A DNA stretch of 64,000 nucleotides from Glycomyces xiaoerkulensis (GTDB taxonomy: Bacteria; Actinomycetota; Actinomycetes; Mycobacteriales; Micromonosporaceae): NCBI RefSeq assembly GCF_002798405.1, contig NZ_PGGV01000007.1:60234-124233 (forward strand). Reading direction: 5' to 3'. Below the pieces are notes generated by a model, which was not told the DNA's origin, made no database searches, and worked only from the letters and a program-made list of their open reading frames with translations. Positions 15,284-22,949 of the stretch are shown here, piece after piece. How positions within the stretch are numbered: position 1 is the stretch's first letter; each line of letters begins with the position of its first letter. Position numbers and translations under genes: made by a program.

Positions 15284-15796
15284 TCACCGGCGGGCGTGCT
15301 TGATGTAGATCATCACCGCTTCGCGGGTGGTCTTGACTCCGAGGGTCGCTCGGGCCGCGGCGATGCGCCGGTTGGCCGTCCGCAGGGACACGAACTCGGC
15401 CTCGGCTGCGGCCGCGATCGTCGAGCCGGCGGCGAGCCGGTTGAGCAGGGCCCGCTGCTCGGGGTCGAGGTCGAGGCCGTCGTCGGGTTCGGGCCGGCCG
15501 GGGGTGTGGCCGAGCGGCCCGACCCGGCGCAGGTCGGCCGCCAGCGCGAGCGCGATGTCGCCGGCGGCGACGGCGACCACGCCGGCGCCGCGGGCGGCGG
15601 CCAGGACCGCCTGCGAGGCGGTGTGGTCGTCGGCGACGGTGCCGTGGGCGATCAGGCGGCGTTCGGCCAGGTCCCAGGTCGTCTCCAGCAGGGCGAACCC
15701 GCGGTGGGCCTTCCATCCGGCGGCGGTGCAGCGGCGCACGATCGCGTCGGCGTCGGCGCCGGCGGCCACCACGTGCAGCGGGGGCGTGTCGTTCAT
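15284..15796 (-). CDS. Small LuxR-type HTH protein without a canonical receiver
   Basis: The protein has 170 residues. Residues about 108-168 resemble a LuxR/FixJ HTH (LDPEQRALLNRLAAG, SLRTANRRIAAARATLGVKT). The N-terminal 100 residues have an alpha/beta pattern, but the acidic pocket and phospho-acceptor of receivers are not evident. Its ATG overlaps the stop of the large LAL regulator (ATGA), so the two are translationally coupled and probably act together. Confidence 0.75.
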   Translation of the reverse strand: MNDTPPLHVVAAGADADAIVRRCTAAGWKAHRGFALLETTWDLAERRLIAHGTVADDHTASQAVLAAARGAGVVAVAAGDIALALAADLRRVGPLGHTPGRPEPDDGLDLDPEQRALLNRLAAGSTIAAAAEAEFVSLRTANRRIAAARATLGVKTTREAVMIYIKHARR

Positions 15797-18228
15797 GCCT
15801 CACCGCCGTCGCCGTCGAGCAGGACGGCCGCTTCGGTGCGGGTGCGGGCGCCGAGTTTGCGCATGCCCGAGCGGATGTGGGTTTCGACCGTCTCGGCGGT
15901 GATGCCGAGGATTTCGGCGATGCGGCGGGAGGGGTGGCCGCCGGCGACGTGGCGGAGCACTTGGGTTTCGCGGTCGGTCAGGCCGCCGGTGCCGCGGGCG
16001 CTGCGCCGGTCGCGGCGGATGTCGTGGCGGCGGAGGGATCGTTTGGCGCGGCCGGCCAGGACGGTCAGGCCGTGGGTCTCGGCGACCCGTTCGGCCGCTT
16101 CGAGGGCGGCGATGGCTTGGTCGGGGCGGGCGCTGTGGGCGGCCAGGGCCAGCAGGCATCGGACTTGTTCGCGGGCGGACAGGCCGTCCCAGGCGTCGGC
16201 GGCGTCGGCGAACGCCTCGGCGCGGGCCGCGTCCCAGGCGGCCAGGGTGGTCTCGATCGGCCTCGGCCAGGCGGGATGGTCGGTGCCGGCCGGTTCGGTG
16301 CCGGTGTCGTAGGCGATCCAGCGGCCGGTGATGTGGGCCAGGCCGCCGACCAGGCCGCCGTCGCCTTCGGGCGGCTCGGGGTCGGGTTGGCCGTCGAGCC
16401 AGGCGGTCTCGTGTTCGAGCCAGTCGACCAGGGCCCCGAGCGCGGCCGGCGGGTCGGACAGGCGCGCCAGGCGCGCCCGGGCCGTCCCCAGTGCGCCGGT
16501 GTCGGCTTCGGCCAGGGCGATGGCGGCGATGATGAGCGTGTCGGCCACTGCCGGCAGGGTGTGGTCGGCCAGGGTCTGGGCGGTGGCGATGAGGTGGTCC
16601 AGGCCGGTGCCGGACAGGACCAGGCACCAGGCGGCGCCGGCCAGGAACCGGGTCTGCCAGGAGTAGGCGCCGGCTTCGGCGCAGCGGGCGGCGGCGTCGC
16701 GGGCGGCCGCCTCGGCCTCGAGGATGCGGGCGGCGTCGGCCAGGGCGATCACGCGGGCCCAGGCGCACCAGTGGGCGGTGGTCTGGTCGCCGGCGTCCCA
16801 GGCGAGCGCCTCGGCCGCCGCCAGCGCTTCGGGGTCGTCGCCGGCCAGGGCCGCGGCCAGTCCCGGGTGGTCCAGGGCGGGCCCGTGGGCGGCCCGCAGC
16901 CGCTCGGTCAGGGCCGGCCGGTCGGCCGGGTCGGCGGTGAGCAGCCGCAGCTGGTCGCGTTCGGGCCCGTCCGGGGCCGATTCGAGTGCCGCCGCCGCGG
17001 CGGCGGTGTCGCCGGTGGCCAGCAGTGCCCAGGCCCGCGCCAGGGCCGCTTCGGGGCCGTCGGCGCCTTCGAGGACGGTCACTGCGGCTCGGCCGCGGCC
17101 GGCCGCGAGTGCGGCGCGGGCGGCGTCCACGCGGTGGGCCGGGTCGGCCTCGGCCGCCAGCAGCAGCGCCTCGGCCCGCGCCGAAGGCCCGGTGGCGGCC
17201 TCGGCCGCCGCGACCGCTTCGGTCAGGGCCCGGTCGGTGTCGCCGGCGGCCAGGGCGTGCCGGGCCGATTCGGTGCCGGCGGTGGCCTCGGCCAGGCGGG
17301 TGTGCATCGCGGTCCGGGCCTCGCGGTCGAGCAGGCCGGCGGCGATCTCGGCCATCCAGGGGCTGGCCGGGCGCAGGTGCGCGCCGTCGGTGGCGGCCAG
17401 GCCGGTCTCGCGCAGGAGCGCCGCGCCCTCACCGAGCAGGCTCGGGTGGGCCGGGCGGCCCAGCAGTCCGAGCGCGGCCAGGGCGGTGCGGCCGGGCCGG
17501 GGCAGGTCGGCGATGGCCGCCGCCGCCGCGGCGGCCGGGTCGGCGACGGCTTCGAAGTCCGGTTCGGCGTCGGTCTCGCCGGCGCGGCGGGCCAGCGCCG
17601 TCAGTGCCAGGGGGTTGCGGCCGCCGCGGGCGCAGATGGCGGCCACCCGGTGTCCCGGCAGGGCCGGGGCCGCCGAGCGCACCAGGGCGGCCGCTTCGGC
17701 TTCGGACAGGTCGGGCACGTCGATGACCGTGGCCGCCTCCAGCAGCCGGTCGGCGGCGGCCGGGGCGAGCCGGTGGGGGGTGCGCAGGGCTGCGGCGACC
17801 GGGAGGCGCCGGGCCAGGATCGGCAGCACCGCCACCGTGGCCGCGTCGCACCATTGCAGGTCGTCGATCAGCAGGACGCCGCCGCGGGTCCGGGAGTAGA
17901 CCGCTTCGGCCAGCAGCGCGAGGTCGTCGCCGGGCATGCGGGCGCGGGTGGCGCGCTCCAGGGCCAGCGCCGGCGTGCTCGAGAGCATCGCCAGTCCGCC
18001 GCCGGCGTGCACCGGCCGTTTCGAGGCCGACGCCAGTTGGGACAGCAGGTGGCTGCGGCCGCAGCCGGGCGGCCCGGTGAACACCGCCAGGCCGGTGCCG
18101 TCGGCCAGCGCCGCGGCGGCGGTCCGGATCGCCTCGTCTCGCGGCCCGGGCGCCGGTGGCGCCGGCGCGGCCGCATCGTCGGGCCGGGGCCGCTGCAGGC
18201 CTGGAGTGGGAGACGACGGGGCGGCCAA
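15793..18228 (-). CDS. Large ATPase LuxR-family (LAL) regulator, IniR-like position
   Basis: The protein has 811 residues. The N-terminal STAND-type ATPase has Walker A GPPGCGRS (about 53-60) and Walker B GVLLIDDLQWCD. An Ala-rich helical-repeat middle (about 330-730) follows, with a C-terminal LuxR HTH (LTDRETQVLRHVAGG...TAETVETHI). The TTG at 18228 is supported by AAGGAG (18237-18242). It is divergent from the dynamin operon, matching the arrangement of Rv0339c (IniR) and iniBAC in M. tuberculosis as I recall it. A role in activating that operon on envelope stress or a sugar signal is inferred. Confidence 0.88.
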   Translation of the reverse strand: MAAPSSPTPGLQRPRPDDAAAPAPPAPGPRDEAIRTAAAALADGTGLAVFTGPPGCGRSHLLSQLASASKRPVHAGGGLAMLSSTPALALERATRARMPGDDLALLAEAVYSRTRGGVLLIDDLQWCDAATVAVLPILARRLPVAAALRTPHRLAPAAADRLLEAATVIDVPDLSEAEAAALVRSAAPALPGHRVAAICARGGRNPLALTALARRAGETDAEPDFEAVADPAAAAAAAIADLPRPGRTALAALGLLGRPAHPSLLGEGAALLRETGLAATDGAHLRPASPWMAEIAAGLLDREARTAMHTRLAEATAGTESARHALAAGDTDRALTEAVAAAEAATGPSARAEALLLAAEADPAHRVDAARAALAAGRGRAAVTVLEGADGPEAALARAWALLATGDTAAAAAALESAPDGPERDQLRLLTADPADRPALTERLRAAHGPALDHPGLAAALAGDDPEALAAAEALAWDAGDQTTAHWCAWARVIALADAARILEAEAAARDAAARCAEAGAYSWQTRFLAGAAWCLVLSGTGLDHLIATAQTLADHTLPAVADTLIIAAIALAEADTGALGTARARLARLSDPPAALGALVDWLEHETAWLDGQPDPEPPEGDGGLVGGLAHITGRWIAYDTGTEPAGTDHPAWPRPIETTLAAWDAARAEAFADAADAWDGLSAREQVRCLLALAAHSARPDQAIAALEAAERVAETHGLTVLAGRAKRSLRRHDIRRDRRSARGTGGLTDRETQVLRHVAGGHPSRRIAEILGITAETVETHIRSGMRKLGARTRTEAAVLLDGDGGEA

Positions 18229-18293
18229 AATAGGGGCTCCTTACGCTCTGGCACGAATGGGGGAGGCGACGTTCGCCTGCTGGTTTGTATCGT

Positions 18294-18334
18294 CAATATC
18301 AGTCGACGATGCGCCGACGCCCTTCATGATATTG
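18294..18334. promoter_or_regulatory. Inverted repeat in the LAL / dynamin intergenic region
   Basis: CAATATCA (18294-18301) and its exact complement TGATATTG (18327-18334) lie with centres 33 bp apart, three helical turns, in the 181-bp gap between divergent starts. This suits a dimeric regulator bound on one DNA face. It is one of the few AT-containing patches in this region. Confidence 0.5.
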
Positions 18335-18409
18335 CGGAAGCTTCGATGCCGCAGACCGGCGTCGGCGCCACAGGGCACGAGATTCACCGGAAGGGGCGGA
18401 CGCGCGAGG

Positions 18410-19897
18410 ATGGTGGCAGGGCAACTCACCACGAGTGTGGCGGGCATGTGCGAGGACCTGACCGGCAAGGTCTCCGACTCCTCGCGCACGGTCGTCGAGG
18501 ACGTGGCCGCCCGGCTGGCGCAGCCGCTGCGCGTGGCCGTGGCCGGCCGGCTCAAAGCCGGCAAGTCCACGCTGGTGAACGCGCTGATCGGCCGCCGGGT
18601 CGCCCCCACCGCCGCCGGCGAGTGCACCCGCGTGGTCACCCAGTTCCGGTACGGCCCGGCCGACCGGATCGACGTGATCGACCGGACCGGCGCGAAGCAC
18701 CCGGTGCCGCTGGATGCGGGCGGCATGATCCCCACCAGCCTGCCGATCCCGGCCGACGACGCCCAACTGATCGACGTGCAGTTGTCCAGCGACCGGCTCC
18801 GCGACCTCACCGTGGTCGACACGCCCGGTCTCCAGTCGGTCAACACCGACATCTCCGACGCCGCCCGCCAGATGCTGAAGGCCCCCATCGCCGAGGACGT
18901 CGACGACGACTCCCGCGAGGCGGTCGCCGGCGCCGAGGCGATCATCTACGTGTTCACCCAGCAGGTCCGCGGCGACGACGTCGAAGCGCTCGAGGCGTTC
19001 GCCAACGCCTCCCAGCAGTTGTCGAGCTCGCCGATGAACTCCCTGGCGCTGTACAACAAGGTCGACAAGCTCGCCCCCGGGCCCGGGCAGGACCCGTGGC
19101 CGGTGGCCGGTCCGATCGCCGCCGACCAGGCCGGCGTCCTCAAACGCGCCGTGTGCGACGTGGTGCCGGTGGTCGGGCTCCTGGCCGAGACCGCCGAGGC
19201 CGGCCTGCTGACCGCCGCCGACTGCGAAGCCCTGCGCACCCTCGCCGGACTCGACGAGGAGAAGCGGGCCCTGATGCTCGCCAGCGCCGACCTGTTCACC
19301 TCCACCGACGGGCCGGTCGAGGTCGGGCAGCGGCGGCGGCTGCTGGAGCGGCTGGACCTGTACGGCATCCACTTCGCCCTCGCCCACCTCCAGACCAACC
19401 CGCACATCGCGACCGGTGAGCTGGTGCGGCTGCTGTTCGCCGCCTCCGGGTTCCCGCGGCTGCGCACCACCCTCCACCAGATCTTCGGGGTCCGCGCCGA
19501 CGTCATCAAGGCCGGGTGGGCGCTGTCCCGGCTCGATGCCGCGGCCGCCTCCGGGCCGCCGGCCGACCGCGACCTGCTGCGCGGCGCGGTCGAGTCGGTC
19601 GTGGCCCGGCCCGAGTACCATCGGCTGCCGCTGCTGGAGGCGGCCGCGCAGGTCACCACCGGCCGGGTCCCCCTCCCCGAGCAGATGGAGGCCGAGGTCG
19701 CCCGCCTGGCGTTGACCGACGACGCCAACGTCGTGCTCGGCCTGGAGGAGGCGCCGCGCCCGCAGCAGCGGCGCGCCGCGATCGAGGCGGCCGCGCGCTG
19801 GCGGGCGTTCGCCAACGGCGGGGCCACACCGGCGCAGGCGCGGGTGGCGAACGTGGTGCATCGTGGATTCCATCTGCTGGCCCAACGCCTCGGCTGA
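18410..19897 (+). CDS. IniC-like dynamin-family GTPase
   Basis: The protein has 495 residues, close to mycobacterial IniC. The G1 P-loop is GRLKAGKS (46-53), the switch threonine lies in GECTRVVTQF, G3 is VVDTPGLQS (about 140) and G4 is LYNKVDKL (about 213). There is no long membrane hairpin, as in IniC, so it probably works with the second, membrane-inserting GTPase downstream. Bacterial dynamin-like proteins remodel or repair membranes. The start context is weak; ATG 18410 is the first start giving the full N-terminal helix. Confidence 0.88.
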   Translation: MVAGQLTTSVAGMCEDLTGKVSDSSRTVVEDVAARLAQPLRVAVAGRLKAGKSTLVNALIGRRVAPTAAGECTRVVTQFRYGPADRIDVIDRTGAKHPVPLDAGGMIPTSLPIPADDAQLIDVQLSSDRLRDLTVVDTPGLQSVNTDISDAARQMLKAPIAEDVDDDSREAVAGAEAIIYVFTQQVRGDDVEALEAFANASQQLSSSPMNSLALYNKVDKLAPGPGQDPWPVAGPIAADQAGVLKRAVCDVVPVVGLLAETAEAGLLTAADCEALRTLAGLDEEKRALMLASADLFTSTDGPVEVGQRRRLLERLDLYGIHFALAHLQTNPHIATGELVRLLFAASGFPRLRTTLHQIFGVRADVIKAGWALSRLDAAAASGPPADRDLLRGAVESVVARPEYHRLPLLEAAAQVTTGRVPLPEQMEAEVARLALTDDANVVLGLEEAPRPQQRRAAIEAAARWRAFANGGATPAQARVANVVHRGFHLLAQRLG

Positions 19898-19917
19898 GAA
19901 CGACTAAGGAGAGCATT

Positions 19918-20460
19918 GTGACGATTCGACTCGGCGGGCCCCTGGTGGGGGCGCTGGTCGGCCTCGCCGCCGCCGGCCTGGGCGCCGTGTTCATCGCCGA
20001 CGGGTTCGACTGGCGCACGCTGGCGGTCGCCGCCGGTGCGGTCGTGGTCGCCTCGGCGGCGGCCTTCGCTGCGAACCGGTCGATCACGCCCGCCCCGGCG
20101 CCCGGTACCGGCGCTCACTCCGGAGGCGTCCCGGTCGACCGTCCGGCCGACGGCGGCGCTCAGGCCGAGGCCGACCGGGCGGTGCTGGTCGAGGCGTGCA
20201 TCTGGATGCGCGACCGCGCCACCTCCCCGGCGCTGGCCTCGCAGCTCGATCAGACGTTCCAGCGGGTGGGGGTGGCCGCGATCGACGCGACCGGGCAGCG
20301 GTTCGACCCGACCGCGCACGAGGCGGGCGCGACGGTGGCGGCGGCCAGCCCGTCCGAGGACGGCATCATCGCCCGCACCGAGACGCCCGGTTACTCCGAC
20401 CGCGGCAAGCTGCTGCGCCACCCGGTGGTGACCGTCTACCGCGGGCAGGTGCGGGCATGA
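19918..20460 (+). CDS. Membrane-anchored protein with GrpE-like head domain
   Basis: The protein has 180 residues. Two hydrophobic helices (about 7-26 and 33-50) are followed by a Pro-rich linker. The C-terminal domain matches the beta head of GrpE nucleotide-exchange factors: FQRVGVAAIDATGQRFDP, a HEAGATV segment, then GYSDRGKLLRHPVVTV. GrpE's long N-terminal coiled coil is missing. The family role would be to exchange nucleotide on an Hsp70, but no Hsp70 gene is in the window. AAGGAG (19906-19911) supports the GTG start. The stop overlaps the next start (ATGA). Confidence 0.8.
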   Translation: MTIRLGGPLVGALVGLAAAGLGAVFIADGFDWRTLAVAAGAVVVASAAAFAANRSITPAPAPGTGAHSGGVPVDRPADGGAQAEADRAVLVEACIWMRDRATSPALASQLDQTFQRVGVAAIDATGQRFDPTAHEAGATVAAASPSEDGIIARTETPGYSDRGKLLRHPVVTVYRGQVRA

Positions 20461-22337
20461 GCGCGGGCACCGAGACCAAGTCGAAGCCGGACCAGGCCCA
20501 GCAGATCGCGAAGCTGTGCGCCAAGGCCGCCAAGGCCGGGACGGCGTCGCTGCGGTCGGTCGACGCCAAGGCCGCCGCCGAGGTCGACGACGTCGCCCGC
20601 TGGCAGCCGGAGAAGCCGGTCGCGGTGGTGGTCGGCGAGACCAAGCGCGGCAAGTCGTCGCTGGTGAACGCCATGTTGGGCACGCCGGGTCTGTCGCCGG
20701 TGGCCGCGGAGGTCGCCACCAGCGCCTATCTGGAGTTCGCCCACGCCGAGGAGGCCAGCGTCCGGGCCTGGCAGCCCGGTGCGGCCGAGCCGATGCTGCT
20801 GGGTGTGGGGGACCTGCGCAACTGGGCCACCCGGTTGGGGACGCTGCCGGAGGGCATGGCCCCGCCGCGCCGCATGCTCGTGGGCCACCCGGCGCCGCTG
20901 CTCAAGCACCTGTCGGTCGTCGACACCCCGGGCACCGGCGGGCTCGACCCCGACCACGCCCAGATCGCACTCGAGGCCGTTTCCAGGGCCACGTGCCTGA
21001 TCATGGTCACCGACGCCTCCTCCCCGATGGCCAAGACCGAACTGGACTTCCTGACCGAGGCGTCCAAGCGGGTCAACTTCGTGGTGTTCGCCCTGACCAA
21101 GACCGACACCTATCCGGGGTGGCGGACGGTGCTGGAGGAGAACCGGGCCCTGATCGAGGCCCACGCCCCCCGGTTTCGGCACGCCCCGCACTTCCCGGTC
21201 TCCCCGATGCTCGCCGAGCACGCCCTCAACTCCTCGGGTCCGACCCGCCAGGCGCTGGCGAAGGAGTCGGGCGTCGGCCGGCTCCAGCGGTCCATGGTGC
21301 GCGTCGCCTCCGCCGGCAAGGCGCTGGTGGCCGCCAACGTCGTCCGCGCCGCCCGCAGCGAATTCGCGCGCCTGGCCGCCTCGGCGCAGGCCGACATGAA
21401 GGCCTACGACCCCGACCCCGAGTCGGCCAACCGCCTCAAGGAGGAGAAGAAGCAGGTCATCGCCGCCAAGCGCGGTGAGACGAAGAAGGCGAACCTGGCG
21501 CTGCGGGTGGAGACCCAGCGGGCCAAGATCGAAGTGCAGGGCCGGGTCCGCACCCACCTGCAGCAGCTCGAGGAGGCCCTGCTCGACGAGATCGAGAAGG
21601 CCAACAAGTCGACGCTGGAGACCCTCCCGCAGCGGGTCGACATCGCCCTGCAGGCGATCGCCTCCCGGCTGTCGGGCGAACTCCACCAGCGGTTCGTGCT
21701 GCTGGCCGAACGCGTCCTGCGGCAGGTGTTCACCGAGGAGGAACTGCGGCAGGCGACCGGTTCGATCTCGGCCGGGCTGCGCGCGGCCGCCTCCGGCCGG
21801 GCCCGCCGCGACGCGGGCAACGACGGGGCGCTCCTGGTCGCCTCCAGCGCCGGGGTCGCCATGATGAGCGGCCGGGCCGTCACCGGCGGGGCCGCCATGG
21901 TGGGCCTGGGCGCGGTCAGCGGCATCGGCGCGGCGGCCCTGACCGCCTCCGGGCTCGGCGTCGGCGTCGCCGCGGCGGCGTTCCTGCTCTACCGCCGCAA
22001 GACCCAGGGCAACCGGCAGGCGGCCAAGCAGTGGGTCCAGCGCGTCATCGGCGAGGCCCGCGCCAACCTCAACGAAGAGGTCGGGTTCCGCTTCACCGAG
22101 GTCGAATTCGTGTTCAACTCCACCCTCGACGACGCCCTCGAGCGGCGCGGCGCCGAATACGACGCCCGCATCCAGGCGGCCGAATCGGCCGCCAAGGCCG
22201 ACCAGGCCGCCCGCGCCAAGAAGAAGGAATCGCTCAAGAAACGCCGCGACTCCATGGCGCAGAAGGTGAAACAACTCGACGAGGTGCTGGCCAAAGCCAG
22301 GTCGCTCGTCCCAGGCGAGGAGGATGCCGATGGATGA
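20457..22337 (+). CDS. IniA-like dynamin-family GTPase with membrane hairpin
   Basis: The protein has 626 residues, near IniA in length. The GTPase motifs are GETKRGKSS (P-loop, about 60-68), SVVDTPGTGG (G3) and ALTKTD (G4). A long helical stalk (about 300-430) precedes a glycine/alanine-rich hydrophobic hairpin (about 465-515) for membrane insertion, then a charged coiled coil rich in Lys. It is coupled to the GrpE-like gene by ATGA and to the next gene by an 8-bp overlap. It probably forms a heteromeric membrane-remodelling machine with the IniC-like partner. Confidence 0.9.
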   Translation: MSAGTETKSKPDQAQQIAKLCAKAAKAGTASLRSVDAKAAAEVDDVARWQPEKPVAVVVGETKRGKSSLVNAMLGTPGLSPVAAEVATSAYLEFAHAEEASVRAWQPGAAEPMLLGVGDLRNWATRLGTLPEGMAPPRRMLVGHPAPLLKHLSVVDTPGTGGLDPDHAQIALEAVSRATCLIMVTDASSPMAKTELDFLTEASKRVNFVVFALTKTDTYPGWRTVLEENRALIEAHAPRFRHAPHFPVSPMLAEHALNSSGPTRQALAKESGVGRLQRSMVRVASAGKALVAANVVRAARSEFARLAASAQADMKAYDPDPESANRLKEEKKQVIAAKRGETKKANLALRVETQRAKIEVQGRVRTHLQQLEEALLDEIEKANKSTLETLPQRVDIALQAIASRLSGELHQRFVLLAERVLRQVFTEEELRQATGSISAGLRAAASGRARRDAGNDGALLVASSAGVAMMSGRAVTGGAAMVGLGAVSGIGAAALTASGLGVGVAAAAFLLYRRKTQGNRQAAKQWVQRVIGEARANLNEEVGFRFTEVEFVFNSTLDDALERRGAEYDARIQAAESAAKADQAARAKKKESLKKRRDSMAQKVKQLDEVLAKARSLVPGEEDADG

Positions 22338-22836
22338 GTTCGACCAGTTCCCCACCGGCGACGACCCCGGCGACGAAGGCGGCCCCTTCGACGACGCCGC
22401 CTTCGGCGACACACCGGAGCCCTCCTCCGAGTTCGACGCCCTCGACGGCCTCGACGATCCCGACCAGACCGGCCTGGACGAATTCGCCCTCACCGACACC
22501 GACGACACCGATGCCGGCGAGTTCAACACCGACCTGGACGACCGGCTCGACCTCGGGGCCGAACCCGACCAGCCGGCACCCGAGACCGACGAGACCGCCT
22601 ACGGCGCCACCTACGAGCAGACCCTGGTCGACCAGGCCGACAACCCGCCCGCGTTCCCGCCCGAACTCGACCTCGACGCCCCCGAACCGATCGACGGCTA
22701 CCCGTGGGTCGACCTCGACGTCCTCGGCACCACCGAAACCGAACCGTGGGTCAACCCCGAAGCCGACTCCATGTTCACCGAAACCGACCTCGACGACCCC
22801 GCCGCCGGAGCCCTGGCCCGCTTCTGGCAGCAGTGA
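22330..22836 (+). CDS. Very acidic hypothetical protein of the ini-like operon
   Basis: The protein has 168 residues with a large excess of Asp/Glu over Lys/Arg. There is no membrane segment or catalytic motif, and it is probably disordered. ATG 22330 is preferred over 22324 because GGCGAGGAGG (22314-22323) is then 7 nt away. It overlaps the IniA-like gene, so it is a coupled member of the operon; a regulatory or scaffold role for the GTPases is inferred. No homologue is recognised. Confidence 0.75.
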   Translation: MDEFDQFPTGDDPGDEGGPFDDAAFGDTPEPSSEFDALDGLDDPDQTGLDEFALTDTDDTDAGEFNTDLDDRLDLGAEPDQPAPETDETAYGATYEQTLVDQADNPPAFPPELDLDAPEPIDGYPWVDLDVLGTTETEPWVNPEADSMFTETDLDDPAAGALARFWQQ

Positions 22837-22885
22837 ACGCCGCCCCTGCCCCGGCTCGGCCGGACGCCCCTGGTCCCGGCCTCGA

Positions 22886-22905
22886 AACGTAAGCAGAACG
22901 TAAGC
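22886..22905. promoter_or_regulatory. Tandem AACGTAAGC repeats, 11-bp step
   Basis: AACGTAAGC occurs at 22886-22894 and again at 22897-22905, an 11-bp period, in the gap ahead of the molybdoenzyme gene. This looks like a site for an OmpR/PhoB-type regulator. Confidence 0.5.
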
Positions 22906-22949
22906 CCGCAGCAGCGGCCACCGCTCCCCCGCAGGTGGACCATGGAGAG

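Noticed and set aside
15877..19419. 1180-codon plus-strand frame opposite the LAL regulator
   Set aside because: Gly/Arg/Gln-rich low-complexity translation without motifs, antisense to a well-supported ATPase-LuxR gene.
22886..22905. CRISPR-like short repeats
   Set aside because: Only two 9-bp copies with 2-bp spacing; this is a regulator-type tandem, not an array.
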